Program-made: the position numbers and the translations under genes
Notes under the pieces: generated by a model
What the model was told of the DNA's origin: nothing
Database searches by the model: none
The model's input: only the letters and a program-made list of their open reading frames with translations
Source of the DNA: Gordonia neofelifaecis NRRL B-59395
GTDB taxonomy: Bacteria > Actinomycetota > Actinomycetes > Mycobacteriales > Mycobacteriaceae
Reading direction: 5' to 3'
Assembly (NCBI RefSeq): GCF_000192435.1
Contig: NZ_AEUD01000008.1
Location: forward strand, 1-64,000
Length of the DNA stretch: 64,000 nucleotides
Shown: positions 39,514-47,651 of the stretch, piece after piece
Layout: each line of letters begins with the position of its first letter
Position numbering within the stretch: the stretch's first letter is position 1

Positions 39514-40454
39514 CCTCCGGTCGCGGGATCCACCACACCGACGAGACCCAGGTCCTCCCTGGTCCCGGCGAGCCGTCGACGGCAGAAGTCGACACCGACG
39601 ATGACAAGACTCCACCGATCTGGTGGATCAAGACCATCGCCTCGTGGACGCTTCTGGCGGCGGCGGTCGCACTGCTCGCAGTGCTGGTGGTGATCCCGCG
39701 ACTGACCGGTTCCACCGCCTACACGGTGCTGACCGGTTCCATGCAGCCCACGTATCCGCCGGGAACGTTGATCGTCGTCAAGCCGACCCCCGGCGACCAG
39801 CTGAAGGCCGGCGACGTCATCACGTTCCAGCCCAAGTCGGGCGACCCGTCCGTGACCACCCATCGCATCGTCAGCATCGTCTACGACGCGAAGGGCGAAC
39901 GGAAGTTCGTCACCAAGGGTGATGCGAACAATGCCCAGGACGAGCCGATCGTCGAAGGCCAGGTCCGAGGCAGACTCCTCTATTCGGTGCCCTACCTCGG
40001 TCGGCTCAACTCGCTCCTCTCCGGTTCTTCCCGCAGCATCCTGGTCTTCCTCATCGCCGGCGCGCTCGGTGCGTACGCGCTGTGGATGTGGATCAGCAGC
40101 ATCCGCGACCGGAAGAAGCCGAAGGACGACGAACCACCCGCCGACGAGCATCCCGTCGACCCGCAGCCGATCCCGGACGCTCCGTTGACCGAGAACTTGG
40201 CTCCCGTCGCCTCGATACCCGCGGCCCCGGCCTCACTCCCCTCGATGCTGCCGGCACGACACGCCGCACCCGAAGTCCCGGTGTGTCATGCCTGCGGGGC
40301 GCCGCAGCGGGAGGGATCGAGCGGAGGACCGCCGCTGGCGTACTCCGCAGTCACCGATCCGATGGGCCACTCCAGCAGTCCCGCCGCCGGTCTCCCGAGT
40401 ACCGAGGTCACCCGGCCGATCCCCGTCCAACCACCGACTCCCTCCCACAACTGA
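39510..40454 (+). CDS. SipW-type signal peptidase I (ER-type, Ser/His), long form
   Basis: Predicted 314 aa of family S26B. TM1 is about residues 41-65. Box B is LTGSMQPTYPPGTL with the catalytic Ser, and box D is VTTHRIVSI with His where bacterial enzymes have Lys. Box E is KGDANNAQD. A second TM (SILVFLIAGALGAYALWMW) is followed by a cytoplasmic Pro-rich tail of about 110 aa containing CHACG. The last feature is unusual for the family. It is coupled to the preceding gene by ATGA. The frame extends upstream to 39318, inside the preceding gene, and is not used. Confidence 0.88.
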   Translation: MTSGRGIHHTDETQVLPGPGEPSTAEVDTDDDKTPPIWWIKTIASWTLLAAAVALLAVLVVIPRLTGSTAYTVLTGSMQPTYPPGTLIVVKPTPGDQLKAGDVITFQPKSGDPSVTTHRIVSIVYDAKGERKFVTKGDANNAQDEPIVEGQVRGRLLYSVPYLGRLNSLLSGSSRSILVFLIAGALGAYALWMWISSIRDRKKPKDDEPPADEHPVDPQPIPDAPLTENLAPVASIPAAPASLPSMLPARHAAPEVPVCHACGAPQREGSSGGPPLAYSAVTDPMGHSSSPAAGLPSTEVTRPIPVQPPTPSHN

Positions 40455-40467
40455 CAAGGCAGCAATC

Positions 40468-41121
40468 ATGTCTTCACCCAACGAAAACCGCGATCAGGTG
40501 CGGTCCGGGTCGCGGCTTCACCGAGTCCTCGGCGACACCGGCTGGACCCGCGCCCGCGCGATCGCCTCTCTCGGCATGGTCTTCGGCCTCGGCGCCGTCG
40601 GCACTATGGCCGCATGGTCGGACACTGCGACTGCGAGTACCGGCATGTTCGAGACATCGGCCGTCAACGTGCAGATGAAAGTCAACGACAACCGGCCGGT
40701 CTACAACTTCGTCAGCCTGAAGAAGATCAACCTGGCGCGCGGCGCGACAACCGCGGGCATGCTGGCGGTGAAGAACACCGGCTCGGACGCGTTCAACTAC
40801 GCGACCGGCGTCGACACCGCTGACAACGGCACGGCCACGTACGGCGGAGCCAGCGCATCTGTGTTCGCACAGAATCTCCTTGTCACCGTCCGGAAGGGCG
40901 GAACAGTGAGCGGTGACACCTGCACCGGCGGCACCGTGCTCGGCACTGCGGACACGCCGCTTGTCATCGGCTCGAAGGCATTGGTTCCGACCACCGGTCC
41001 CCTCGCCGTCAACGCCACCGACGACCTGTGCATCCAGGTGAAGGTCAACCCGAACGCGCCGAAGGAAGCCCGCATGTCTGCGGTCTCGGTCAAGTTCAAG
41101 TTCACTGCGACCAAGGCTTGA
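40468..41121 (+). CDS. SipW-dependent alternate-signal exported protein 3
   Basis: Predicted 217 aa. It has a longer charged N-region (about 30 aa with several Arg), then ARAIASLGMVFGLGAVGTM and AAWSDTATASTGMF, the alternate-signal junction. The body is beta-rich, with FKFTATKA at the C-terminus and two Cys pairs (DTCTGG, DLCIQV). KxFxLxxAGxL is replaced by MFETSAVNVQMKVN, so it belongs to a different subfamily from exported proteins 1 and 2. The ATG at 40468 has AAGGCAG upstream. Confidence 0.8.
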   Translation: MSSPNENRDQVRSGSRLHRVLGDTGWTRARAIASLGMVFGLGAVGTMAAWSDTATASTGMFETSAVNVQMKVNDNRPVYNFVSLKKINLARGATTAGMLAVKNTGSDAFNYATGVDTADNGTATYGGASASVFAQNLLVTVRKGGTVSGDTCTGGTVLGTADTPLVIGSKALVPTTGPLAVNATDDLCIQVKVNPNAPKEARMSAVSVKFKFTATKA

Positions 41122-41127
41122 CGTCAG

Positions 41128-41694
41128 ATGAGTCGACCAGAGAAGCCACGATCACGACGAGAACTTCTTCTCAACGTCGGTGCGATTCTCGGCCTGGTCT
41201 GCATCGTCGTCGCGATCGCGTCGATGCTGTTCGGGATCACCCCGCTGGTGTTCCGATCCGGGTCCATGTCCCCCGACATCCCGACCGGCTCGCTCGCCGT
41301 TGCGCGGTCAGTCGATGCGTCCGACATCCGAGTCGGCGACGTCGTCAGCGTCGACAACGAAGTCGGCACGCGCATCACTCACCGGGTGATCGCTATTGAG
41401 CCCGTCGGCGACGGGTCTGTCTCGTTGACTCTGAAAGGCGACGCCAACCGCGTTCCCGATCCCTCACCATATGTCGTGACCACGGCCGACCGGATCATCA
41501 CCAGTGTTCCCGTCCTCGGCTACGTCGCAGCCTGGCTGTCGAGCAAGACAGCCATCTTCATCGGCGGAATCATCGCCGGCGCCCTCTTGATGCTCGCGTT
41601 CGGTCCGATCCGGCGTCCGAGCGACAGCACATTCCCGACCGACGAGCCCGCCGAGGACAGCGAGCCGCAACTCCAGGAGGCAGACCATGCCTGA
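41128..41694 (+). CDS. SipW-type signal peptidase I (ER-type), short form
   Basis: Predicted 188 aa. TM1 is about 14-38, box B FRSGSMSPDIPTGS with catalytic Ser, box D ITHRVIAI with His, box E LKGDANRVPD, then TM2 TAIFIGGIIAGALLMLAFGPI and a short acidic tail. It is a second paralogue in one operon, and lacks the Cys-containing tail of the other. It overlaps the next gene by 8 nt. Confidence 0.88.
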   Translation: MSRPEKPRSRRELLLNVGAILGLVCIVVAIASMLFGITPLVFRSGSMSPDIPTGSLAVARSVDASDIRVGDVVSVDNEVGTRITHRVIAIEPVGDGSVSLTLKGDANRVPDPSPYVVTTADRIITSVPVLGYVAAWLSSKTAIFIGGIIAGALLMLAFGPIRRPSDSTFPTDEPAEDSEPQLQEADHA

Positions 41695-42652
41695 TCTTCT
41701 TCAAACCGTTCGACGCAAGCTTCCATCCAAGCGCGCCCTCCTCGTGATCGGCGGCGCCGCCGCCGTCGTCGTGGGCGCAGTCCAGACCACAGACACGCTC
41801 GCCGCGACCAATGACGCGGTCAGTGCGAATACGTCGCAGATTGCGAGCGAGAACTTCTTCCCGACACCGCTGCCGAGCTCGATCTCCTGCTCTGAAAGCG
41901 GAACTCCAGGCTTTCGCTCGGCGAATGTCAGCTGGCCGAGCGCCGGCCCCGGAATGAAGTACCGGGTCGTCCTGTGGACGAACAACATGGCCGGTGTCGA
42001 GCGCGGTGCCGCCTACCAGACCGGCACGTCCTGGACACTGAGTGTGAATTACAACATTGCTTGGGGCAACTACGTACTCACCGTCGAGACCATGAACATC
42101 GCTAGCGGTGACACTGACCAGACGCGCCTGTACTCGTCGGGCTACCGTCGCATCACGGTCGGCAGCAATGGTCAGCGCAACGGTACCTGTGAGGGTGGCG
42201 CGGGTGTGAAGGCAAATGCGACCTGGGAGGATCAGGCAGCGTGGACGCCAGCGCAGCAGCAGACGTTCGGACGGTCAGTCCTGTCCAAGCAGACCACTCC
42301 AACCACGGAGTCAAACGCGACGACCTCCGCATCACCGTCGCCTACCGCTACCGAAACACCGAAGCCGTCGGAATCTGAGACTGAGACTCCGTCGTCGAGT
42401 GAGATTCCCACGCCATCCGAGACCGAGACTTCGACTCCGGAATCGTCTGCTGCGACTGAGCCGGTGATCACCGTTGCGGCAGCCGCGGCAGGCGAAGAAT
42501 CGGGCTTCATCGTCTACCACGACGGCGTCGAGAAGTGCAGCGCGCCGAAGGCCAACGACGATGTCGTCACCGTCGGCAACAACGAGGTCACGCTCACCAC
42601 CAAGGACGGCGCGGTGAAGACCGTCGACGTCAACACGTGCAAGGTCTCCTGA
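41687..42652 (+). CDS. Large exported protein with Ser/Thr/Pro/Glu stalk, last gene of the SipW-type operon
   Basis: Predicted 321 aa. An Arg/Lys-rich N-region, hydrophobic core ALLVIGGAAAVVVGAVQT, and a junction TLAATNDAVSANTSQ that resembles an alternate signal. The central domain of about 140 aa is beta-rich with SISCSESG and GTCEGG (possible disulfide). A stalk of about 60 residues of repeating PSESETE / TPSETET units follows, then a small C-terminal domain (GFIVYHDGVEKCSAP...VNTCKVS) with two Cys. The stalk suggests it projects from the surface as an adhesin or fibre tip. No LPxTG motif. Confidence 0.75.
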   Translation: MPDLLQTVRRKLPSKRALLVIGGAAAVVVGAVQTTDTLAATNDAVSANTSQIASENFFPTPLPSSISCSESGTPGFRSANVSWPSAGPGMKYRVVLWTNNMAGVERGAAYQTGTSWTLSVNYNIAWGNYVLTVETMNIASGDTDQTRLYSSGYRRITVGSNGQRNGTCEGGAGVKANATWEDQAAWTPAQQQTFGRSVLSKQTTPTTESNATTSASPSPTATETPKPSESETETPSSSEIPTPSETETSTPESSAATEPVITVAAAAAGEESGFIVYHDGVEKCSAPKANDDVVTVGNNEVTLTTKDGAVKTVDVNTCKVS

Positions 42653-42673
42653 CCTGAGCTGATCCCCACAGAC

Positions 42674-42712
42674 GAAGGCGCGTCCGGCGTACCCCGACCC
42701 GGACGCGCCTTC
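42674..42712 (+). terminator. Terminator of the exported-protein operon
   Basis: A perfect 14-bp stem, GAAGGCGCGTCCGG / CCGGACGCGCCTTC, with an 11-nt loop, followed by ACCCATTT. It lies 21 nt after the last stop codon. Confidence 0.85.
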
Positions 42713-42727
42713 ACCCATTTCCGAGCC

Positions 42728-42796
42728 CCATCCGCGTTGTTCAACGACATCCGCGACGTCCCGGACAACGCGGATGTCGTTGAACTACGCGGATGG
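42728..42796. repeat. 28-bp near-perfect inverted repeat
   Basis: Arms 42728-42755 and 42769-42796 match at 27 of 28 positions around a 13-nt spacer. The arm starts CCATCCGCGTTGTTCAACGA. It lies between the operon terminator and the KstR operator. No T-run follows, so it is not a typical terminator. It may be a mobile or REP-type hairpin or a regulatory structure. Confidence 0.75.
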
Positions 42797-42813
42797 GCGA
42801 CGGTCACCTAAAC

Positions 42814-42827
42814 TAGAACACGTTTCA
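42814..42827 (+). promoter_or_regulatory. KstR-type operator before the NTF2-like gene
   Basis: TAGAACACGTTTCA fits TnnAACnnGTTnnA at all fixed positions and shares its first 11 bases with the operator at 29802. It lies 20 nt before the start codon at 42847. Confidence 0.7.
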
Positions 42828-42846
42828 GTTATCGGAGGGGATGGAC

Positions 42847-43581
42847 ATGGAAGTACGGCAGGTCATGCTCGCCACCGTCGAGGGATCGCCTGCGGCCGTG
42901 GCGGCGCACGACAAGGAGCAGTGGCTGTCACTGTTCGCCGACGGCGCGGTCGTCAACGACCCCGTCGGATCGAGCCCGCACCGGGGCGACGAGCAGCTCT
43001 CACGGTTCTACGACACCTTCATCGCACCCAACACGATCGTCTTCCATCAGGAGCATGACGATGTCGTCTCCGGCAGCACTGTGGTGCGCGATGTGACGCT
43101 CGAGATCCGGATGAGCGACGACGTCGTCCTCCACGTGCCGACCCACCTGCGGTACGAGATGACCTCCCCCGACCGGATCGCCGGCCTCTACGCCCACTGG
43201 GAACTGCCGACGATGGTCATGCAGCTACTCAAGAAGGGCGTGCACGCACTACCGGTGTCCGCACGGTTGTCGGGCAGCATGGTCCGCAACCAGGGACTCG
43301 CCGGAGCGTTCGGGTTCGGTCGTGGATTCCTGCGCGCGGGCGAGAACCAGAAGCGAACGGCGATCGCGTTCCTCGCCGCGCCCACCGCACAGCTACCCGC
43401 GAAGGACGGCACCGGCGCCTCCCTGACACCGGCGGACCTCTCCGGCTGGCGTGCCGGAAAATGCTTGGCCGCAGGACGATTCGTCACGGTGAGCTTGCAG
43501 CGGGACGACGACCACGGCGTCGCGATGTTCGAGTTCGCCAAGCGTGATCTCGTCGCCGTCACGCTGTACGTGGAGCGGTGA
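42847..43581 (+). CDS. NTF2/SnoaL-like (ketosteroid isomerase fold) protein
   Basis: Predicted 244 aa. The N-terminal 120 aa have the SnoaL/KSI pattern: DKEQWLSLFADGAVVNDPVG, a middle VVRDVTLEIRMSDD and the Tyr/Trp-rich IAGLYAHWELP. The second half (about 120 aa) is unassigned. The ATG at 42847 is preferred over 42841 because GGAGGGG (42834-42840) abuts the latter and is 6-8 nt from the former. The KstR-type operator suggests a role in steroid metabolism, possibly isomerase or binding, but the catalytic residues were not verified. Confidence 0.75.
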   Translation: MEVRQVMLATVEGSPAAVAAHDKEQWLSLFADGAVVNDPVGSSPHRGDEQLSRFYDTFIAPNTIVFHQEHDDVVSGSTVVRDVTLEIRMSDDVVLHVPTHLRYEMTSPDRIAGLYAHWELPTMVMQLLKKGVHALPVSARLSGSMVRNQGLAGAFGFGRGFLRAGENQKRTAIAFLAAPTAQLPAKDGTGASLTPADLSGWRAGKCLAAGRFVTVSLQRDDDHGVAMFEFAKRDLVAVTLYVER

Positions 43582-43593
43582 CCCCCGCGACGC

Positions 43594-44277
43594 TCAGCGA
43601 ATCGGGTTCTTGTACCGATCCAGGTAGGTGATCTCCTCGACGGGCGGACGCTGCGCGGCGCGGAACGAGGTGCCGGTCGTGTAGGCGACAGGCACCAGTC
43701 CGGCCTGTGTCATGTGCGGCGGAATACCGAGGACCTCAGCTGCCGCGGCCTCGTCGCCCAAGTGCAGCGTGGTGAAGCAACTGCCGAGACCGCGACTGCG
43801 GAGTGCGAGCTGGAAACTCCAGACCGCGGGCAGGATGGAGCCCATGAGCCCGACAGAGATCTCGTTGTTCGGCGTGTCACTCAGCTGGTCCACCCGACCG
43901 ATGATCATCGGAATCACCAGCACCGGGACCTCGCCGAGGTGCTCGGCGAGATAGTTGGCAGACGTCATGACGCGGGCCGACTGCGAGCCGGCTTCCGTCT
44001 TCGCCGCACCGGCCGCCAGGTAGTCACTGCCCGCGCGCCGGTAGATCTCCGCGAGCCTCTCCTTGGTGTCGGCGTCGCGGACGACGAGCCACCGCCAACC
44101 CTGATTGTTGGAGCCGGTCGGCGCCTGGACCGCGAGCTGAAGGCACTCGAGGATGACGTCGTCGGGAACGTCACGATGAAGATCCAATCGCTTGCGCACC
44201 GCGCGTGTCGTCGAAAGCAGGGCGTCGGTCTGCGCCAGGTCGAAGTCTGCGGAGTCAAAGCTGTCTGCGAAGGTCAT
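43594..44277 (-). CDS. Nitroreductase-family FMN oxidoreductase
   Basis: Predicted 227 aa. FMN-binding TTRAVRKRLD, QAPTGSNNQGWRWLVV, and RGLGSCFTTLHLG with EVLGIPPHMTQAGLVPVAY match the nitroreductase fold. Substrate unknown. The ATG at 44277 overlaps the stop of the upstream hypothetical gene as ATGA. The longer frame to 44583 is rejected because it lies inside that gene. Confidence 0.85.
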   Translation of the reverse strand: MTFADSFDSADFDLAQTDALLSTTRAVRKRLDLHRDVPDDVILECLQLAVQAPTGSNNQGWRWLVVRDADTKERLAEIYRRAGSDYLAAGAAKTEAGSQSARVMTSANYLAEHLGEVPVLVIPMIIGRVDQLSDTPNNEISVGLMGSILPAVWSFQLALRSRGLGSCFTTLHLGDEAAAAEVLGIPPHMTQAGLVPVAYTTGTSFRAAQRPPVEEITYLDRYKNPIR

Positions 44278-44852
44278 GGGGCCGATGGTAACGACCGGCC
44301 GGTCGGCCGATCCGCGATTTCCATCGCCCACCGATAGAACGCGACGCCGACGTCGATGTCGGACCGGTGCCATACCGACGACGCACAGACCAGGTCGTAG
44401 AGATTCAGATCCGTCCAGTCCCACAGGAACGCGTTGTAGCTCTCCATCATCGCGGAGACGCGACCACGCAGGTCTCCGATCTCGACATCCGTCAGTCCAT
44501 GGGTTCGGAGAATGCCGTCGACCCGCTCGATCTGATGCGCGGTCACCTCCGTATCGAGGAACGGCTCGAGAACCAGGGACCACAGATCGGGGCGCCGGAC
44601 CTCGGGAACGCGGTTGCGTGCGGCGAACTCCGCGAGCCCGAACCGCCCCTCACGCGGAACGAACAGCGTCTCCCCCGATGTCGTACGAATCTGAGGCGGA
44701 AACTCGGCCGAGTCGACGTCACGGACCTGCGACGAGGCGAGGCGAGGCGACCGGCGGACCGACGCCGCGGGATGCGGATACCTCGAGTAGAGGATCGCAT
44801 CGTCGCCGAACTCGGCCTCGATCGACCAGTCCGCGTGCCGCCAGATCGTCAT
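44274..44852 (-). CDS. Conserved-looking hypothetical protein, coupled to the nitroreductase
   Basis: Predicted 192 aa, soluble, Trp-rich C-terminus (LWDWTDLNLYDLVCASSVWH, FYRWAMEIA). I do not recognise the family. It has no signal or membrane segment. Tight ATGA coupling to the nitroreductase indicates a shared function. The start at 44852 has no strong ribosome site. Confidence 0.6.
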   Translation of the reverse strand: MTIWRHADWSIEAEFGDDAILYSRYPHPAASVRRSPRLASSQVRDVDSAEFPPQIRTTSGETLFVPREGRFGLAEFAARNRVPEVRRPDLWSLVLEPFLDTEVTAHQIERVDGILRTHGLTDVEIGDLRGRVSAMMESYNAFLWDWTDLNLYDLVCASSVWHRSDIDVGVAFYRWAMEIADRPTGRSLPSAP

Positions 44853-45424
44853 CGGATCAGCATGCCCGAGCGAGGTCGAACGGCGGTCGACGGGACCGGA
44901 GATCCGGCTCGACGGCCCGGCGAGAGCGAGCCGATGTCGTACCGGCGTGAAAGACTGGGGCGGGCAGCCAGTGCGCGTCTAACACCCCACCTGACCTGCA
45001 GAAATATATCTTTCTCGAACTATTGTTCTATGTTCTGGATCACGTTATTGTTGTCCTCAGAACGGACAAACAGGAAGGCCCGACGGGGTCGTTCCACGTT
45101 CTTTGAGAACTTCATAGCGCGTCGCGGCACACGCGACACGGGCCGCTTCCGGGGCGTGGGAGCTGGAGGGGCGGCCGGTGGGTGTCCGACGGCAATGGGT
45201 GTGACGGTCACCGGCTTCGCCCTCTGACCGGGGGCGAACTACCTGCTCGAGCGTCCGCTGCGAGCTTGTCAGCAGACCGACGACCGTCACATCCACCGGA
45301 CGACGCGATCGGTGTGTCCCAGACCGAGTTGGCTTCGTGCACTCGGACGACGTATCGCATTCAAGGACTGTGACGGAACCGAACCTCAATGAGGCTGCGT
45401 TCACCACGACGTGAGGGGGATGAC
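44853..45424. other. 572-bp non-coding region with RNA-like element copy B
   Basis: It contains an AT-rich stretch at about 45000-45060, unlike its surroundings, with TTGTTC (45023-45028), a 17-bp spacer and TATTGT (45046-45051), a possible promoter. The conserved element at 45088-45195 follows. No coding frame has support: the two frames that cross it are broken or Arg/Pro shadows. The last 35 bases are the HNH gene leader with GAGGGGGA. Confidence 0.55.
45088..45195 (+). ncRNA. Candidate small RNA or leader element, copy B
   Basis: It begins GTTCTTTGAGAACTTCATAG and continues GCGCGTCGCGGC, GCGACACGG, CGCTTCCGGGGC and GCTGGAGGGGCG. These blocks match 24936-25027 (minus strand) in the same order, with a total of about 95 alignable bases. 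The possible promoter at 45023-45051 points into it. Confidence 0.48.
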
Positions 45425-46792
45425 ATGACTACTGCTGACGACATCGCCGCATTCAATGACCGACTGATCGACGACTTGAGTCCGCCCGGAACGGATTCGC
45501 CCGGCGGCGAATTCGCTCAACTCGTGGCGGCACCGTCCCGTCTCGGATTCGACGACGGAGCGCTGCTCCAGACGATGGTCGAACTGACACGAACACTGAA
45601 TCTCGTGTCGATCGCGCTGTCGAAGGTCACGGTCGCAGCGGAGGAGGCAGGCATCCCACGTCGCAAAGGGGTCAAGACGGGATCGGATCTGCTGAAGGAG
45701 CTGGGCGTTCCGCCGGCAGTCGCTCATCGGTTCGCAAGGGCTGGGAGAACCGCTCCGCAGCTTCCCGAACTGTCTCGGCTAGCGCGGATCGGCGGAATGC
45801 CGATCGAGCACCTCGATGCGGTCGGGCGGGGAATCGCGTTCGTGGAGAAGCGGATTCCGCTCGACACCGAGGCCAAGAGCGATCTCGCCCGAAGGCTCGC
45901 GGCACAGGCGAATCCGGCCGACGTCAACCGGCGGGCGCGGGAGCTCGCTATCGAATGGTCGCCGGAGATCGATGCCACCGACCCCGGCTCGTTACCGATC
46001 GCGGAGAACCCCGAGCTCAACGAGATGACCGTCGTCACCGGCGACGACGGCCGCACCGCGGTGACGCTCGACATCGACGCGCTGACCGCCGAAGAACTGC
46101 AGCAAGTACTCGATCCGCTGTGCAGGCCGGTGCTGCAGCCCGACGGGTCGGCCGACCCGCGACCGGCGGGCCGTAGGCGCTCGGACGCGATCGCACAGGT
46201 GCTTCACGAGTACCTGTCGGGCCGAGATCGTCCGACAAGCGCGGGGGGAGTTCTCCCGCATGTGACGCTGATCGTCCCGACCCGGGCGACGACCCCTCCG
46301 CGATCGGAAGACACCTGGTGCGAAGAGAGTTCCCCTGTGGCGATGCTGGGATTCACCGGGCCGGTCTCACCGACGACCGCCGGCCTGGTTCTGTGCGAGG
46401 CATCGATGCGAAAGGTCGTACTGGATGCGCAGTCTGCGCCGATCGACGTGGGGCGCGAGATGCGGCTGGTCAGTGTCGCCCTCCGGAAGGCACTCGAAGC
46501 CCGCGACCGCGGATGCGCGTTTCCGGGCTGCGGGCGGCCGGTCTCCTGGACCGACGCTCACCACTGCGTACCGTGGTCGGACGGCGGCGAGACATCGGTC
46601 GACAACTGTGTGCTCCTCTGCCGGATGCACCACAGCAAGGTGCATCTGACAGGCTGGGAGGTGTTCATCGGCCACGACCGCCACCCGTGGTTCCGCGCGC
46701 CGGCCGACCCTGATCGACCGCAGCGGCCTCGCGAGGTACTGCGGTCGCATGCGCGGCGCACGATGACGATCGCACCCACCGCCGCGGCTTAG
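45425..46792 (+). CDS. 13E12-type protein (DUF222) with HNH endonuclease domain
   Basis: Predicted 455 aa. The N-terminal two-thirds is the DUF222 region of the REP13E12 family (VELTRTLNLVSIALSKVTV, QLPELSRLARIGGMPIEHLDAVGRG). The C-terminal HNH has CAFPGCGRPVSWTDAHHCVPW, GGETSVDNCVLLCRMHHSKVH. Such genes are multicopy in Mycobacteriales and sometimes associated with phages. The ATG at 45425 with GAGGGGGA upstream is chosen. Function is unproved. Confidence 0.88.
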   Translation: MTTADDIAAFNDRLIDDLSPPGTDSPGGEFAQLVAAPSRLGFDDGALLQTMVELTRTLNLVSIALSKVTVAAEEAGIPRRKGVKTGSDLLKELGVPPAVAHRFARAGRTAPQLPELSRLARIGGMPIEHLDAVGRGIAFVEKRIPLDTEAKSDLARRLAAQANPADVNRRARELAIEWSPEIDATDPGSLPIAENPELNEMTVVTGDDGRTAVTLDIDALTAEELQQVLDPLCRPVLQPDGSADPRPAGRRRSDAIAQVLHEYLSGRDRPTSAGGVLPHVTLIVPTRATTPPRSEDTWCEESSPVAMLGFTGPVSPTTAGLVLCEASMRKVVLDAQSAPIDVGREMRLVSVALRKALEARDRGCAFPGCGRPVSWTDAHHCVPWSDGGETSVDNCVLLCRMHHSKVHLTGWEVFIGHDRHPWFRAPADPDRPQRPREVLRSHARRTMTIAPTAAA

Positions 46793-46853
46793 TACGCCGA
46801 ACGGCCCAGATCATCCTGTACAACGAGTCCGCCCGGCAGTCCACAATGACTGC

Positions 46854-47648
46854 ATGACGAATATCGACTACGAGGTCCGCGATCAGGTCGCGCACGTCCG
46901 GCTCAATCGGCCCGAGAAGCACAACGGCCTGACCTTCGACATGATCGACGACCTCGCCAAGGCCGCAGATCGTGCGGGCAAGGACAAGTCGTTGCGCGCG
47001 GTGATCCTCAGCGGAGCGGGGCCGTCGTTCTGCTCCGGGCTCGACTTCGCCTCCGCAGGCAAGGAGCGGAATCGGATGATGCGGAACATGATCCCGAAAC
47101 GCTCGTCGGCGGCCAACAACTTCCAGGCCGCGGGCTGGGCGTGGCGGAGTGTCCCCGTGCCGGTGGTCGCGGTGGTCACGGGCCACTGTTTCGGCGGTGG
47201 TCTGCAGATCGCCCTCGGCGCCGACTTCCGCTACTCCACCCCGGACGCGGACTACTCGATCATGGAGGCCAAGTGGGGACTGATTCCCGACATGTCCCTC
47301 ACGGCGAGCATCTCGCAGCTGACCAGCATCGACGTCGCCAAGCGCCTGACGATGACAGGTGAGAAGTTCACCGCCGCACAGGCCCTCGACTGGGGCCTCG
47401 TGAGCGAGGTGCACGACGACCCGTACGCGGCCGCCGAGGAGTTCATCGAGTCGGTGAAGCAGCGGTCGCCCGACGCCGTCGCTTCGGCGAAGACTCTTTT
47501 CGAGAACACCTGGTACAACGGCTCGCGGCTGTCGTTCCCGGTGGAACAGGCACTGCAGTTGCGGTTGCTCCGCGGCCGGAACTCCGCGATCGCGAGGAAG
47601 GCCGGCATCGCCAAGGAGACTCCTCAGTTCGTCGACCGACAGATCTGA
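46854..47648 (+). CDS. Enoyl-CoA hydratase/isomerase (crotonase) family
   Basis: Predicted 264 aa. Crotonase pattern: VRLNRPEKHNGLTFDM, oxyanion loop LSGAGPSFCSGLDFA, VAVVTGHCFGGGLQIALGADFRYSTPDADYSIMEAKWGLIPDMSLT. In place of the two catalytic Glu of true hydratases it has Cys/Gly and MEAKWGLIPD; hydratase activity is therefore open. It may act in fatty-acid or aromatic degradation. Confidence 0.85.
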   Translation: MTNIDYEVRDQVAHVRLNRPEKHNGLTFDMIDDLAKAADRAGKDKSLRAVILSGAGPSFCSGLDFASAGKERNRMMRNMIPKRSSAANNFQAAGWAWRSVPVPVVAVVTGHCFGGGLQIALGADFRYSTPDADYSIMEAKWGLIPDMSLTASISQLTSIDVAKRLTMTGEKFTAAQALDWGLVSEVHDDPYAAAEEFIESVKQRSPDAVASAKTLFENTWYNGSRLSFPVEQALQLRLLRGRNSAIARKAGIAKETPQFVDRQI

Positions 47649-47651
47649 TCG

